27,413 nucleotides of DNA from Prevotellaceae bacterium UBA6858 (GTDB lineage: Bacteria; Bacteroidota; Bacteroidia; Bacteroidales; Bacteroidaceae): NCBI GenBank assembly GCA_002451695.1, contig DKDC01000021.1:54973-82385 (forward strand), written 5' to 3'. This document shows positions 15,707 to 22,610 of this stretch, piece by piece. The first letter of the stretch is position 1, and the number at the start of each line of letters is the position of its first letter. The notes under the pieces are model-generated. The model did not search any database. It had not been told where the DNA came from and saw nothing but the letters and a program-made list of their open reading frames with translations. The position numbers were made by a program, and so were the translations under genes.

Positions 15707-18316
15707 ATGCGTAAAGCAATACTATTTACCTTGCTGGCGGTTTTTGCTTTTGTCTGTGAAGCAAGGGCGCAGAAAGTAAGCGGCGTTGTGGTTGACGCAC
15801 AGTCAGGGCAAGGTTTGCCATACGTAAACGTGTTTTACGAAGGGAAAGGTGTCGGGGCTATGTCAGACATAAACGGTAATTTCACCGTACCGTATCATAA
15901 AGGCTGGACGCAGCTCTCCTTTTCATCCGTGGGTTTCCAAAAGAAGATTGTAACCATTTCCGGACCGATAAACGGTCTTACCGTAAAACTCGACATGGAC
16001 GCACTGGTAATAAAGGGCGTGAATGTGAAGGGGAAGCGAAAGAAGTACAACAGGAAAGACAATCCGGCTGTGGAGCTTATGCGCAAGGTAATTGCTGCCA
16101 AAAAGGGGTATGATTTACGTAAAAGCCATGATTATTTCAGCTATCAGAAATATGTAAAGCGCACTCTTGCGTTCAACGACTTCACAGAAAAGTCTCTCAA
16201 TGACGAGCATTTCAAAAAGATGCCTTTCCTGAAGAACCGCGTGGAAACTTCTCCCGAAACGGGTAAGCTCATACTGCCTATATCCGTTGACGAAGTTTTT
16301 GCAAAACGCATATACAAGAAAGACGGCAACGTTGACAAGACTATAACCGAAGCAAAAAAAAACACAGGCATAAACGAGTTTTTCACAACGGGCGACATTC
16401 TTACGACAATGCTCGAAGATGTGTTTTCTGATATAGACATATATAAAAACAACATACACGTTCTTCAAAAGGAGTTTGTAAGCCCTCTCTCTGCCACGCA
16501 GGGAATCTCTTTTTACCGCTATTTCATCGCAGACACCGTGGAAGTTGGGGGGCAAAGATGCTACGAAGTAACGTTCACGCCCAACAATCCGCAGGATTCG
16601 GGTTTCAACGGCAGTCTTTACATACTTGCCGACGGTTCATATCTCGTTAAAAAAGCCGTTCTGAACATACCCAAGAACAATGATGTGAACTTTGTAAACG
16701 ATATGCTCGTTACGCAGGACTTTGACAAGCTTCCTACGGGAGAGCATGTGCTTGTGGACGACAACATGATTGTCCAGATAAACGTGGTGGGCTATGTAAC
16801 CAAAATACACGTAAAAAGAAACACTCACTACAGCGATTTCTCCTTTACGCCCATACCCGACAAGCAGTTCAAGTTTTCAGGCAACGAAAAAACTCTTGCC
16901 GACGCCACAACCAAGGACAAGGAATTTTGGGAATCCGTGCGCCCAGTGCCGCTCACCGAGAAAGAAAGCACAATGGACGATTTCCTAAAAGACATGATGA
17001 ATACAAAAGGCTTCAAGCCCGTCCTTTTTGTCGCCAAGGCGTTTATTGAGAATTTTGTGGAAACTTCAGCAAATCCCGAAAAACCGTCCAAGTTTGATTT
17101 CGGCCCTGTAAATACCATTATTTCCAACAATTTTGTTGACGGCTACCGTGTAAGGCTAAGCGGGCAGACCACAGCAAACCTTAACCCTCACATTTTTGCC
17201 AAGGGCTATGTGGCATACGGTTTCAAGGACAAGAAAGTCAAGGGCATGGGCGAGCTTACATATTCGTTTAACCGCAAGGACTATCTTCCGAGGGAGTTTC
17301 CTGTGAACAATCTGACTTTTACATATAAGTATGACGATGCTTCGCCGTCGGACAAGTTCATGCCCACAGATAAGGACAATGTGTTCACCGCGTTCAAATG
17401 GACAAAAGTGAACCACATGAACTATTTGCGCAAATACCGTCTGCTATACGAGCGCGAATGGGGCAACGGACTTAAGCTCACCTCCGAAATAAAGCACGAA
17501 GACACCGAACCCACGGCGGCTTTGTTCTACCAACCGCTTGACGGCAACGGTTCGCCTTCGCAAGACCGGAGCCTGTACAAACGCAACATCAAGAACACCG
17601 AGATTATGCTTGGGCTTCATTTCCAACCGGGGGCAACGTATATCAACACCAAGCAGAGGCGAATGACAACAAACCATGACACACCCGTATTCGAACTTCA
17701 GCATACCATGGGCATAAAGAACTTCTTTGGCGGAGACTACCGGCACAACCTCACGGAAGCCGAAATATACAAGCGTTTCCAGCTTTCGGCTTGGGGAAGA
17801 ATTGATACGTATCTCAAAGGAGGCGTGGAGTGGAGCAAAGTGCCGTTCCCGCTGCTCATAATGCCTGCGGCAAATCTTTCGTACATAAAGGAAAGGGAAA
17901 CCTTCTCGCTCATTGACAACATGGAGTTCCTGAACGACAGATATGTGTCGTTGATGACAAGCTGGGACTTGAACGGCGTGATATTCAACAGAATCCCATT
18001 ATTGCGCAAACTGAAATGGCGCGAATACATAGGGGTTAATATGCTTTGGGGCGCTTTGTCGGACAAAAACAACCCGTTCCTTGAAAAAAATGCCAGCGAC
18101 AGCCGGCTGTTCTATTTCCCGGGAGAATTTAACAGCGACGGCAAATTTGAATACCAAAGTCATCTGATGGACAAGAACAGGCCATACGTTGAATGGGTTG
18201 CGGGAATCCACAACATTTTCAAGATAGTGCATGTTGAATATGTCAGGCGGGTGAATTATTTCCGCCCCGACACCAAGAAATGGGGCATACGTTTCATGAT
18301 ACGAATGACATTCTGA
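15707..18316 (+). CDS. Outer-membrane protein with CarboxypepD_reg-like domain and DUF5686 barrel
   Basis: An 869-residue exported protein. The signal peptide is about residues 1-21 (AILFTLLAVFAFVCEARA). An N-terminal CarboxypepD_reg-like beta-sandwich follows (about 23-105: VSGVVVDAQSGQGLPYVNV ... GVGAMSDINGNF ... LSFSSVGFQ), as in SusC and other TonB-dependent proteins, but there is no TonB box or plug domain. Next comes KYNRKDNPAVELMRKVIAAKK, then a long strand-rich region to an aromatic C-terminus (WGIRFMIRMTF). This is the layout of the DUF5686 family of Bacteroidota, which is predicted to form outer-membrane barrels. Function is not established. It is the last core gene of the window, and its terminator is at 18321-18355. 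No clear -7 box is seen upstream. Confidence 0.8.
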   Translation: MRKAILFTLLAVFAFVCEARAQKVSGVVVDAQSGQGLPYVNVFYEGKGVGAMSDINGNFTVPYHKGWTQLSFSSVGFQKKIVTISGPINGLTVKLDMDALVIKGVNVKGKRKKYNRKDNPAVELMRKVIAAKKGYDLRKSHDYFSYQKYVKRTLAFNDFTEKSLNDEHFKKMPFLKNRVETSPETGKLILPISVDEVFAKRIYKKDGNVDKTITEAKKNTGINEFFTTGDILTTMLEDVFSDIDIYKNNIHVLQKEFVSPLSATQGISFYRYFIADTVEVGGQRCYEVTFTPNNPQDSGFNGSLYILADGSYLVKKAVLNIPKNNDVNFVNDMLVTQDFDKLPTGEHVLVDDNMIVQINVVGYVTKIHVKRNTHYSDFSFTPIPDKQFKFSGNEKTLADATTKDKEFWESVRPVPLTEKESTMDDFLKDMMNTKGFKPVLFVAKAFIENFVETSANPEKPSKFDFGPVNTIISNNFVDGYRVRLSGQTTANLNPHIFAKGYVAYGFKDKKVKGMGELTYSFNRKDYLPREFPVNNLTFTYKYDDASPSDKFMPTDKDNVFTAFKWTKVNHMNYLRKYRLLYEREWGNGLKLTSEIKHEDTEPTAALFYQPLDGNGSPSQDRSLYKRNIKNTEIMLGLHFQPGATYINTKQRRMTTNHDTPVFELQHTMGIKNFFGGDYRHNLTEAEIYKRFQLSAWGRIDTYLKGGVEWSKVPFPLLIMPAANLSYIKERETFSLIDNMEFLNDRYVSLMTSWDLNGVIFNRIPLLRKLKWREYIGVNMLWGALSDKNNPFLEKNASDSRLFYFPGEFNSDGKFEYQSHLMDKNRPYVEWVAGIHNIFKIVHVEYVRRVNYFRPDTKKWGIRFMIRMTF

Positions 18317-18320
18317 AAAC

Positions 18321-18355
18321 AAGGTCTGATGTAGGGTGATTACATCAGATCTTTT
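18321..18355 (+). terminator. Terminator of the DUF5686 gene
   Basis: AAGGTCTGATGTA pairs with TACATCAGATCTT around GGGTGAT with one mismatch, followed by TT. It starts 4 nt after the stop codon. The stem word GTCTGATGTA is close to GTCCGATGTAG, the arm of the dispersed element. Confidence 0.75.
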
Positions 18356-18804
18356 GGAACGGCATCAAATATGTAAGCAGCGGATAAATAGTTCCTCTGA
18401 GGCTGGATAAGGTTTGTGTGGTTTGCGGATGCTGTTCTGGGTGTCTCGCAATAGGGCATAATCATGCGCCCGTGAATTGCGCGAAAAACTATATCTGAAA
18501 AAAGAAAAACTATGTCCTATGTAGTTTGAATTATATCTGATATAATTTTTCTTACGTCAGACATAATTTCGGCACTTTCTAACATACTAAAAAACAAATC
18601 GTTATGCGTGTGGTTTTTATATAGATTTCCTTTTGAAACTCAATGCGTTATGATAGTTTGGATGTATTTGTGGTTTTGTGGTGAATTAGGTGGGGGGTAA
18701 TATGCGGACAGAGTGCCTGGTGGTATGGCTTACCGCAATAGAAAATAAAGTCATCACTATCAAGGATTGCATACTTTCAATGCTTAAATATTATGGTTCT
18801 CTTG
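18356..18804. other. Non-coding junction between core genes and accessory block
   Basis: About 450 nt with no supported gene. It contains the dispersed element at 18500-18655. The 96-codon + strand open frame at 18690-18980 is antisense to the 3' part of the GIY-YIG gene and shows no domain. The region marks the change from uniformly + strand core genes to mixed-strand accessory genes. Confidence 0.5.
18500..18655 (+). repeat. Second full copy of the dispersed ~140-bp intergenic element
   Basis: ACTATGTCCTATGTAG at 18509-18524 and CTTACGTCAGACATAA at 18551-18566 are the partly degenerate inverted arms. Between them is ATTATATCTGATATAAT, a perfect palindrome about a single centre base (18530-18546). 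Downstream are CAAATCGTTA (18595-18604) and CAATGCGTTAT (18641-18651), in the same order and nearly the same spacing as in the copy at 7651-7800. The arms have diverged, which suggests an older copy. No coding capacity. Confidence 0.65.
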
Positions 18805-19639
18805 TTAAAATAAATCCAACTGTTTTCTATAAACGGAATCTAATGTGTTTCCATCATTATCTTTCCCAACTTTCCAGCCGTTATTACAGCAGCCGGTACA
18901 GAAATCTGCGGCAGTGCTGGGACTCGAAAAGGTTTTATCCGATTTCAATACCCATATCCCGTTTTCCTTGGCGGGTGTAGTCTTGAAGCATCTTTTTTCG
19001 CTTTTCTTTCCATTTGAAAGAAGGGGTCATTGCTGGGGATATGATGCTTCCTTTCAAAACGGAAAATCCATTGGAGCTATAAAAACCTTTTGCATTGCAT
19101 CCTCTGCCTTTTATGTGAAACAAACGCTCGCTTTTGGCTTGTGAGATTTCGAAGATATTACAGCCAATGAATGATGCCAGAAACTTTACATCTTTGAAAA
19201 ATTCATCCATAGAGTCTTGTTGATACTCCGGAAGATTTGGCGCTTTAGGGATTTGTTTATTATCGCTTAAAACAAAAGCGTTTGCTTTCTTTGCTTCAGC
19301 TATCGCTTTATACTCTAAGTATTGTACATCTACTTTAGTCATGTCGGCATCTTTCGATACGAATATGAGAGCTTTTTGCCAAAACGCTTTTTTGCTGTCG
19401 TGGTCTTTTACACGGTCCCTGAAGTTTTCGGTCTCACCGATATATGCCTGCGGTTTGGTTGATTCGTCTTCCCCCGGCAATATATAAAACGCAGGTTTTT
19501 GCAACTTCTCTTGTGTGTTTAGATAAGAGAGGTTAGAACGTGGCACGACAAACATTTGGCAAATCTTGTTGCTAATGAATGCGTATTGAGTTCCTTTTGG
19601 ATCTCCGTCAATTAAATATGTTGTTACAGTCTTGCCCAT
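18805..19639 (-). pseudogene. GIY-YIG nuclease family protein with DUF4357 domain, frameshifted near the 3' end
   Basis: The intact 5' frame (19639 down to 18935, 234 aa) has a GIY-YIG-like core: AFYILPGE at about 50-57, AYIGET at 65-70, FRDRVKDHD at 73-81 and YLE at 108-110. After residue 224 the frame turns into GKRDMGIEIG and stops. Skipping one base in the CC pair at 18966-18967 gives ENGIWVLKSDKTFSSPSTAA and later NGWKVGKDNDGNTLD, which is the classic DUF4357 ending. It closes with TAA at 18805, for a 277-residue product. The total span (835 nt) is 278 codons plus one extra base. GIY-YIG/DUF4357 proteins are putative nucleases common in accessory regions; the role is unknown. The GIY-YIG part could still be made. 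A sequencing indel is the main alternative. Confidence 0.8.
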
Positions 19640-19795
19640 TGTTGTTTAACCTCTGTGATATTGATGAATATGTGCTAATCATTGGTAATCATCCCTTACT
19701 TTCCGACGCAGAATGTTTATTTCCCCACGCAGAATGATATTTTATGTGATAATTTATTGATATACAACTATATTTTGTTGTGGGCGGATTGTTGG

Positions 19796-19932
19796 AGGGA
19801 CAAACTGGGGACAAAATTTTGCGTGCCAAAAGAGAGGAAAACAATAAGACTCATAGAAATAAGAGACGTTGAAAGTTAAGAGACATTTTTTTTGTCCCTC
19901 GTTTTTCTTTCGCTTGTCCCCGGTTTGTCCCT
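19796..19932. repeat. 19-bp inverted repeat built of GGGACAAA words
   Basis: AGGGACAAACTGGGGACAA at 19796-19814 matches the reverse complement of 19914-19932 at 18 of 19 positions, with 99 nt between the arms. Each arm contains two GGGACAA words 10 bp apart, and a further half-site (TTTGTCCCTCG) lies near 19891. Repeated words on one helical turn suggest a protein-binding array such as recombinase arm sites. No integrase gene is in the window. Confidence 0.6.
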
Positions 19933-19989
19933 TGTGTTGGAAGTTTGGTTTTGCAACATTTCTAAAATGTCCAAGTCTATGATAAAAGC

Positions 19990-20037
19990 AGGTTTAGTTT
20001 GGTTTTTGTATATCTAATCAAGTTCTAAACTAAACCT
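19990..20037. repeat. Perfect 11-bp inverted repeat downstream of RloB
   Basis: AGGTTTAGTTT (19990-20000) and AAACTAAACCT (20027-20037) are exact reverse complements separated by 26 nt. It lies 77 nt after the rloB stop. It could be a weak terminator for the leftward rloAB transcript or a recombination site; there is no T-run directly after the arm on the minus strand. Confidence 0.55.
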
Positions 20038-20113
20038 CTTATCGAGTGAGTCGTTCACAAAAGCCTGTTGTGCCTTTTTCTTTTGGCAGGCAAAAGAGGC
20101 TGCTGCTTTTTGT

Positions 20114-20741
20114 TTATATGTACTTATTCAATTCAGAAACCAACAGGTGAACCGTTGTGGAAGATTCCTCTAAAGCCGGATTGCCTTGTGACATTTCCGC
20201 TAATACGCTTTCAGCGTTTCTAATGGCCTGAGTTTGCATCCCAACAAGTCTGTTGTACGTTATGGCACCAAATCCTTCGTTTTTAGAATATGGTATTCCT
20301 GTCAGTTTGGTAAGCATTCCGGCATAATTGTTTCTGTGTAGCGTACCTTTATAAAGATTGAAGTGCAGAAGAAACCAATACTCGAATGCCTGATTACTAT
20401 ATGCGACTTTGAATCCGTTCTTATGGGCAAGGATGATGGCTTGGTTAAAATCCTTGGCAGGAAAATCATCTTTGTCAAACACTACCCAGCATTGGTCGTA
20501 AAGACGTTTTTTTCTTTTGGTCAGTCTCCTTTATGCTGATGGCTTTGTTTACCAGGCTGATTGTATTCATAGCCTGTCCTGCAGCCTTGACTGTTGCCGT
20601 GGTCACACGGAATGCCTTGAAATAATCCGGTTCTGTACGTACTCCTTCGCAAACAATCAGGAATGATTGCTTGACATTTCTTATTCCCTGACGACGGATA
20701 AGGTCACTTTTTCGGTGGTCTTTTTTATTTCGCTGTCCCAT
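20114..20741 (-). pseudogene. rloB: RloB-like TOPRIM-type effector (AbiL-like system), frameshifted in an A7 tract
   Basis: Two minus-strand frames make up one RloB-like protein. The first (20741 to 20475) contains FLIVCEGVRTEPDYFKAF, the TOPRIM-like glutamate motif (Glu32). The second (to 20114) starts in FDKDDF, the DxD motif, and has SNQAFEYWFLLHF, typical of RloB. Reading one base fewer in the A7 run at 20507-20513 (minus strand AAG AAA AAA CGT) joins them as KKKRLYDQCWVVFDKDDF and gives a 208-residue protein of normal family length. The span, 628 nt, is 209 codons plus one base. As written, the glutamate and DxD halves are separated and the effector is off. It lies 2 nt after rloA. RloA/RloB pairs include the AbiLi/AbiLii phage-exclusion genes. 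Options: inactive, phase-variable, rescued by slippage on A7, or sequencing error. Confidence 0.82.
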
Positions 20742-20743
20742 AA

Positions 20744-21958
20744 TTACTTCTGATTTTTAAAGACATTCTCCATATCTCCAATTATAGGAGTAGCACCATA
20801 CCTGCCTTGCAGGTAATCTTTCTCAAAAGGCGAGGTTCTACGGACTTTGTATTCTGCCAATGAATAAGCTTCAGTCGCTCCAAAATTATCTTTTTGCGTG
20901 AACCAGATCTGATCTCGGCGAAATAAATCCGCACTGAGCAAAAAGGTATCGTGCGTTGTGAAAAGCAACTGCGCTCCTTTTGGATTTGTTTCGGAAGAAT
21001 TGAATAAAGTGACAATCTTTCTGATTAACAGCGGGTGTAGTTTGGAATCTAACTCGTCAATCACGATGCGTTTTCCGTTATCCAACGCGTCAATGATGGG
21101 ATATGCCAAAGAAAAATATTTTATGGTACCTTCGGACTCATTGCCGTTGAAGGAAAAAGCCACGTTATTGATTTCTTTTCCGTTATCATCATATTGACGG
21201 TAGTTGCTTACGATACGATTGTCAATTTTGGTAATGCTTTCAATGCCCAAATCTGCGTATTTTGCAAAAGCTGTAATGCGATTACGGAGGACTTCATCAT
21301 CCAGATGTTTGATGGCTTGCTGCCATAGCTTTTCATCTTCGCTACAAAAGAGTACCTGCATATCGTTCAGCCATTGCAGGATGGCAACGGCTTTAGGGTC
21401 ATTGAACTGGGCAGCAGTTGACAATAACAGAGCATTGTCCCTCACCATCTTTTTATTTACCAATTCTTGCAGTAAAGAGCTTTTGGAGTGGACTGCCGTA
21501 CTTTTGTTTTCACGGTAGAATATCTCAACTTCTTTGGCTCTTTTCCTATTGGCCCGTTGATATAACCACTCTGTGCAAACAGCCGTATCCGTTACTTCAA
21601 AGCCATAACGGTAGATCGTGTCTCCATTTGTAAATGTAGCCTCCATAGTCGTAGGCTCTCCGGCTGTGGTGGAATTCAGACGGAAATTTTCCACTCCAAT
21701 GTGTTCTCCGGCTTGACTGTCCTTGAAGGAGTCCGCGATAAAGCGTTTGTAGAAGCTAATGGCTTTTAGTAAATTGGATTTTCCAGAAGCATTGGCTCCG
21801 TATATCACAGCACTTCGTAAAAGGGATATCCCAGTATCTGACAGAGGAATAGTATCGTTGGGTTCAGAGAGATTTTCTCTGAGTGTTGAAGCTACAAATG
21901 ATAATTTCAATTCATCTTTTATGGACAGGTAGTTGCTGACACAAAATTCAAGAAACAT
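20744..21958 (-). CDS. rloA: RloA-like AAA/SMC-type ATPase (AbiL-like defence system)
   Basis: A 404-residue cytoplasmic ATPase of the RloA/AbiLi type. The N-terminal FCVSNYLSIKDELKLSF is the family signature. Walker A is GANASGKSN at 54-62. A signature-like NESEGT lies at 273-278, and Walker B with its catalytic acid is KRIVIDELD at 296-303. The switch histidine is in FTTHD at 333-337. This is an ABC/SMC-like head split by a long helical insert, as in OLD-family and PARIS-type sensors. Known RloA and AbiLi proteins pair with RloB/AbiLii, the TOPRIM-type effector, and that gene follows by 2 nt. The gene is intact while its partner is frameshifted. It is transcribed leftward from a -7 box at 21990-21997, with a leader of about 25 nt. 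Confidence 0.88.
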   Translation of the reverse strand: MFLEFCVSNYLSIKDELKLSFVASTLRENLSEPNDTIPLSDTGISLLRSAVIYGANASGKSNLLKAISFYKRFIADSFKDSQAGEHIGVENFRLNSTTAGEPTTMEATFTNGDTIYRYGFEVTDTAVCTEWLYQRANRKRAKEVEIFYRENKSTAVHSKSSLLQELVNKKMVRDNALLLSTAAQFNDPKAVAILQWLNDMQVLFCSEDEKLWQQAIKHLDDEVLRNRITAFAKYADLGIESITKIDNRIVSNYRQYDDNGKEINNVAFSFNGNESEGTIKYFSLAYPIIDALDNGKRIVIDELDSKLHPLLIRKIVTLFNSSETNPKGAQLLFTTHDTFLLSADLFRRDQIWFTQKDNFGATEAYSLAEYKVRRTSPFEKDYLQGRYGATPIIGDMENVFKNQK

Positions 21959-21989
21959 ATAGCAAACTTTGATTTATGTAAGATTTCTG

Positions 21990-21997
21990 CAAATATA
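21990..21997 (-). promoter_or_regulatory. rloAB promoter, -7 box
   Basis: On the minus strand this reads TATATTTG, an exact TAnnTTTG match, 31 nt before the rloA ATG. No convincing -33 TTTG is seen at the usual distance. Confidence 0.5.
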
Positions 21998-22213
21998 CAG
22001 CTTTTCTTAGATAAAACGGTGAGAAAAGTTGAATTGTTGGCTATGTTTACTCCTTCTAACGAAATTCACTTTGACCTTCCCTGAGAATGGTTGGCACTTT
22101 AGAGGTTGTTTAACTGATATACTTTACAGCATCTCTGAACCGGTTTACATCAACTGTTCTTCTTTTGGCAGAGGCACCTTTCATAGTTCAGTGAAAAGAA
22201 TTATGCTGGATTA

Positions 22214-22245
22214 TTTGTCTATGGGCGGGAAAATTGTTACATTTG
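22214..22245 (+). promoter_or_regulatory. hipBA promoter (TTTG-N20-TACATTTG)
   Basis: TTTG at 22214-22217 and TACATTTG at 22238-22245 match both Bacteroidota consensus boxes with the standard 20-nt spacing. Transcription would start near 22252, giving a 47-nt leader before hipB. This is the best-formed promoter in the window. Confidence 0.7.
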
Positions 22246-22287
22246 ACATATCATTCTATGTGATAGCTGAGTTTATTGCAGATAATG

Positions 22288-22301
22288 CATAATATATTAT
22301 G
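22288..22301. promoter_or_regulatory. 14-bp palindrome over the hipB start codon, candidate HipB operator
   Basis: CATAATATATTATG is a perfect palindrome whose last three bases are the hipB ATG. HipB-type antitoxins repress their own operon by binding palindromes near the promoter. This site is downstream of the promoter and A/T rich, so a chance palindrome cannot be excluded. Confidence 0.4.
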
Positions 22302-22610
22302 GAATACAGTTTTGATATATTCGACAAGAATCCCGAGCGTCTGGCGGCGATACTGGCGGAGAACTGCCGGAAGCGCAGGTTAGACAGGGGGCTGAGCAGA
22401 CGCAGCCTCTCTGAAATGACGGGCATCCCGGAGCCTACGCTCGAACGTTTTGAGACCAAAGGGAAGATTTCCCTTGAATCATTCCTTAAATTGGTTGTCG
22501 AGTTCGGCTGGTTTGACGAGATGAGCGCAATCATGAGTAAAAGCAAGTTCACCACAGGTGAGGAGCTTGAAACCATAAACAAGAACCAAGGAAGACAGAA
22601 AGGACGATGA
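22299..22610 (+). CDS. hipB: HipB-like XRE-family antitoxin
   Basis: A 103-residue DNA-binding protein with a Cro/C1-type helix-turn-helix at about residues 13-70: LAAILAENCRKRRLDRGLS, then RRSLSEMTGIPEPTLERFE as the two HTH helices, then KISLESFLKLVVEF. It should repress its own operon and bind and inhibit HipA. Its TGA stop overlaps the hipA ATG by 4 nt (ATGA), the usual coupling in hipBA. The promoter at 22214-22245 and the palindrome at 22288-22301 are its likely control sites. The C-terminal tail (about 80-103) is polar and probably disordered. Confidence 0.85.
   Translation: MEYSFDIFDKNPERLAAILAENCRKRRLDRGLSRRSLSEMTGIPEPTLERFETKGKISLESFLKLVVEFGWFDEMSAIMSKSKFTTGEELETINKNQGRQKGR

Larger units (their letters stand above)
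19640..20113. other. Gap with inverted repeats between GIY-YIG and RloB genes
   Basis: About 470 nt, A/T rich, with no supported gene. The 65-codon + strand frame at 19682-19879 has no domain. The stretch contains a 19-bp inverted repeat (19796-19814 with 19914-19932) and a perfect 11-bp inverted repeat (19990-20000 with 20027-20037). These may be recombination or protein-binding sites. Confidence 0.5.
21959..22298. other. Divergent promoter region between rloAB and hipBA
   Basis: A 340-nt gap between two divergently transcribed two-gene systems. It holds the rloA -7 box (minus strand) and the hipB promoter and palindrome (+ strand). The 87-codon + strand open frame at 22029-22292 starts with TTG, is Cys/Leu rich without a domain, and runs through the hipB promoter, so I do not call it. 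Confidence 0.55.

Noticed and set aside
18690..18980. 96-codon + strand frame after the DUF5686 gene
   Set aside because: It is antisense to the recovered DUF4357 part of the GIY-YIG gene, which has a recognisable domain.
19682..19879. 65-codon + strand frame containing RDKLGTKF
   Set aside because: No family recognised; the sequence is dominated by the GGGACAAA repeat words, so the apparent protein similarity within the gap comes from the repeat.
22029..22292. 87-codon frame before hipB
   Set aside because: TTG start, Cys/Leu-rich composition, and it overlaps the hipB promoter and palindrome.
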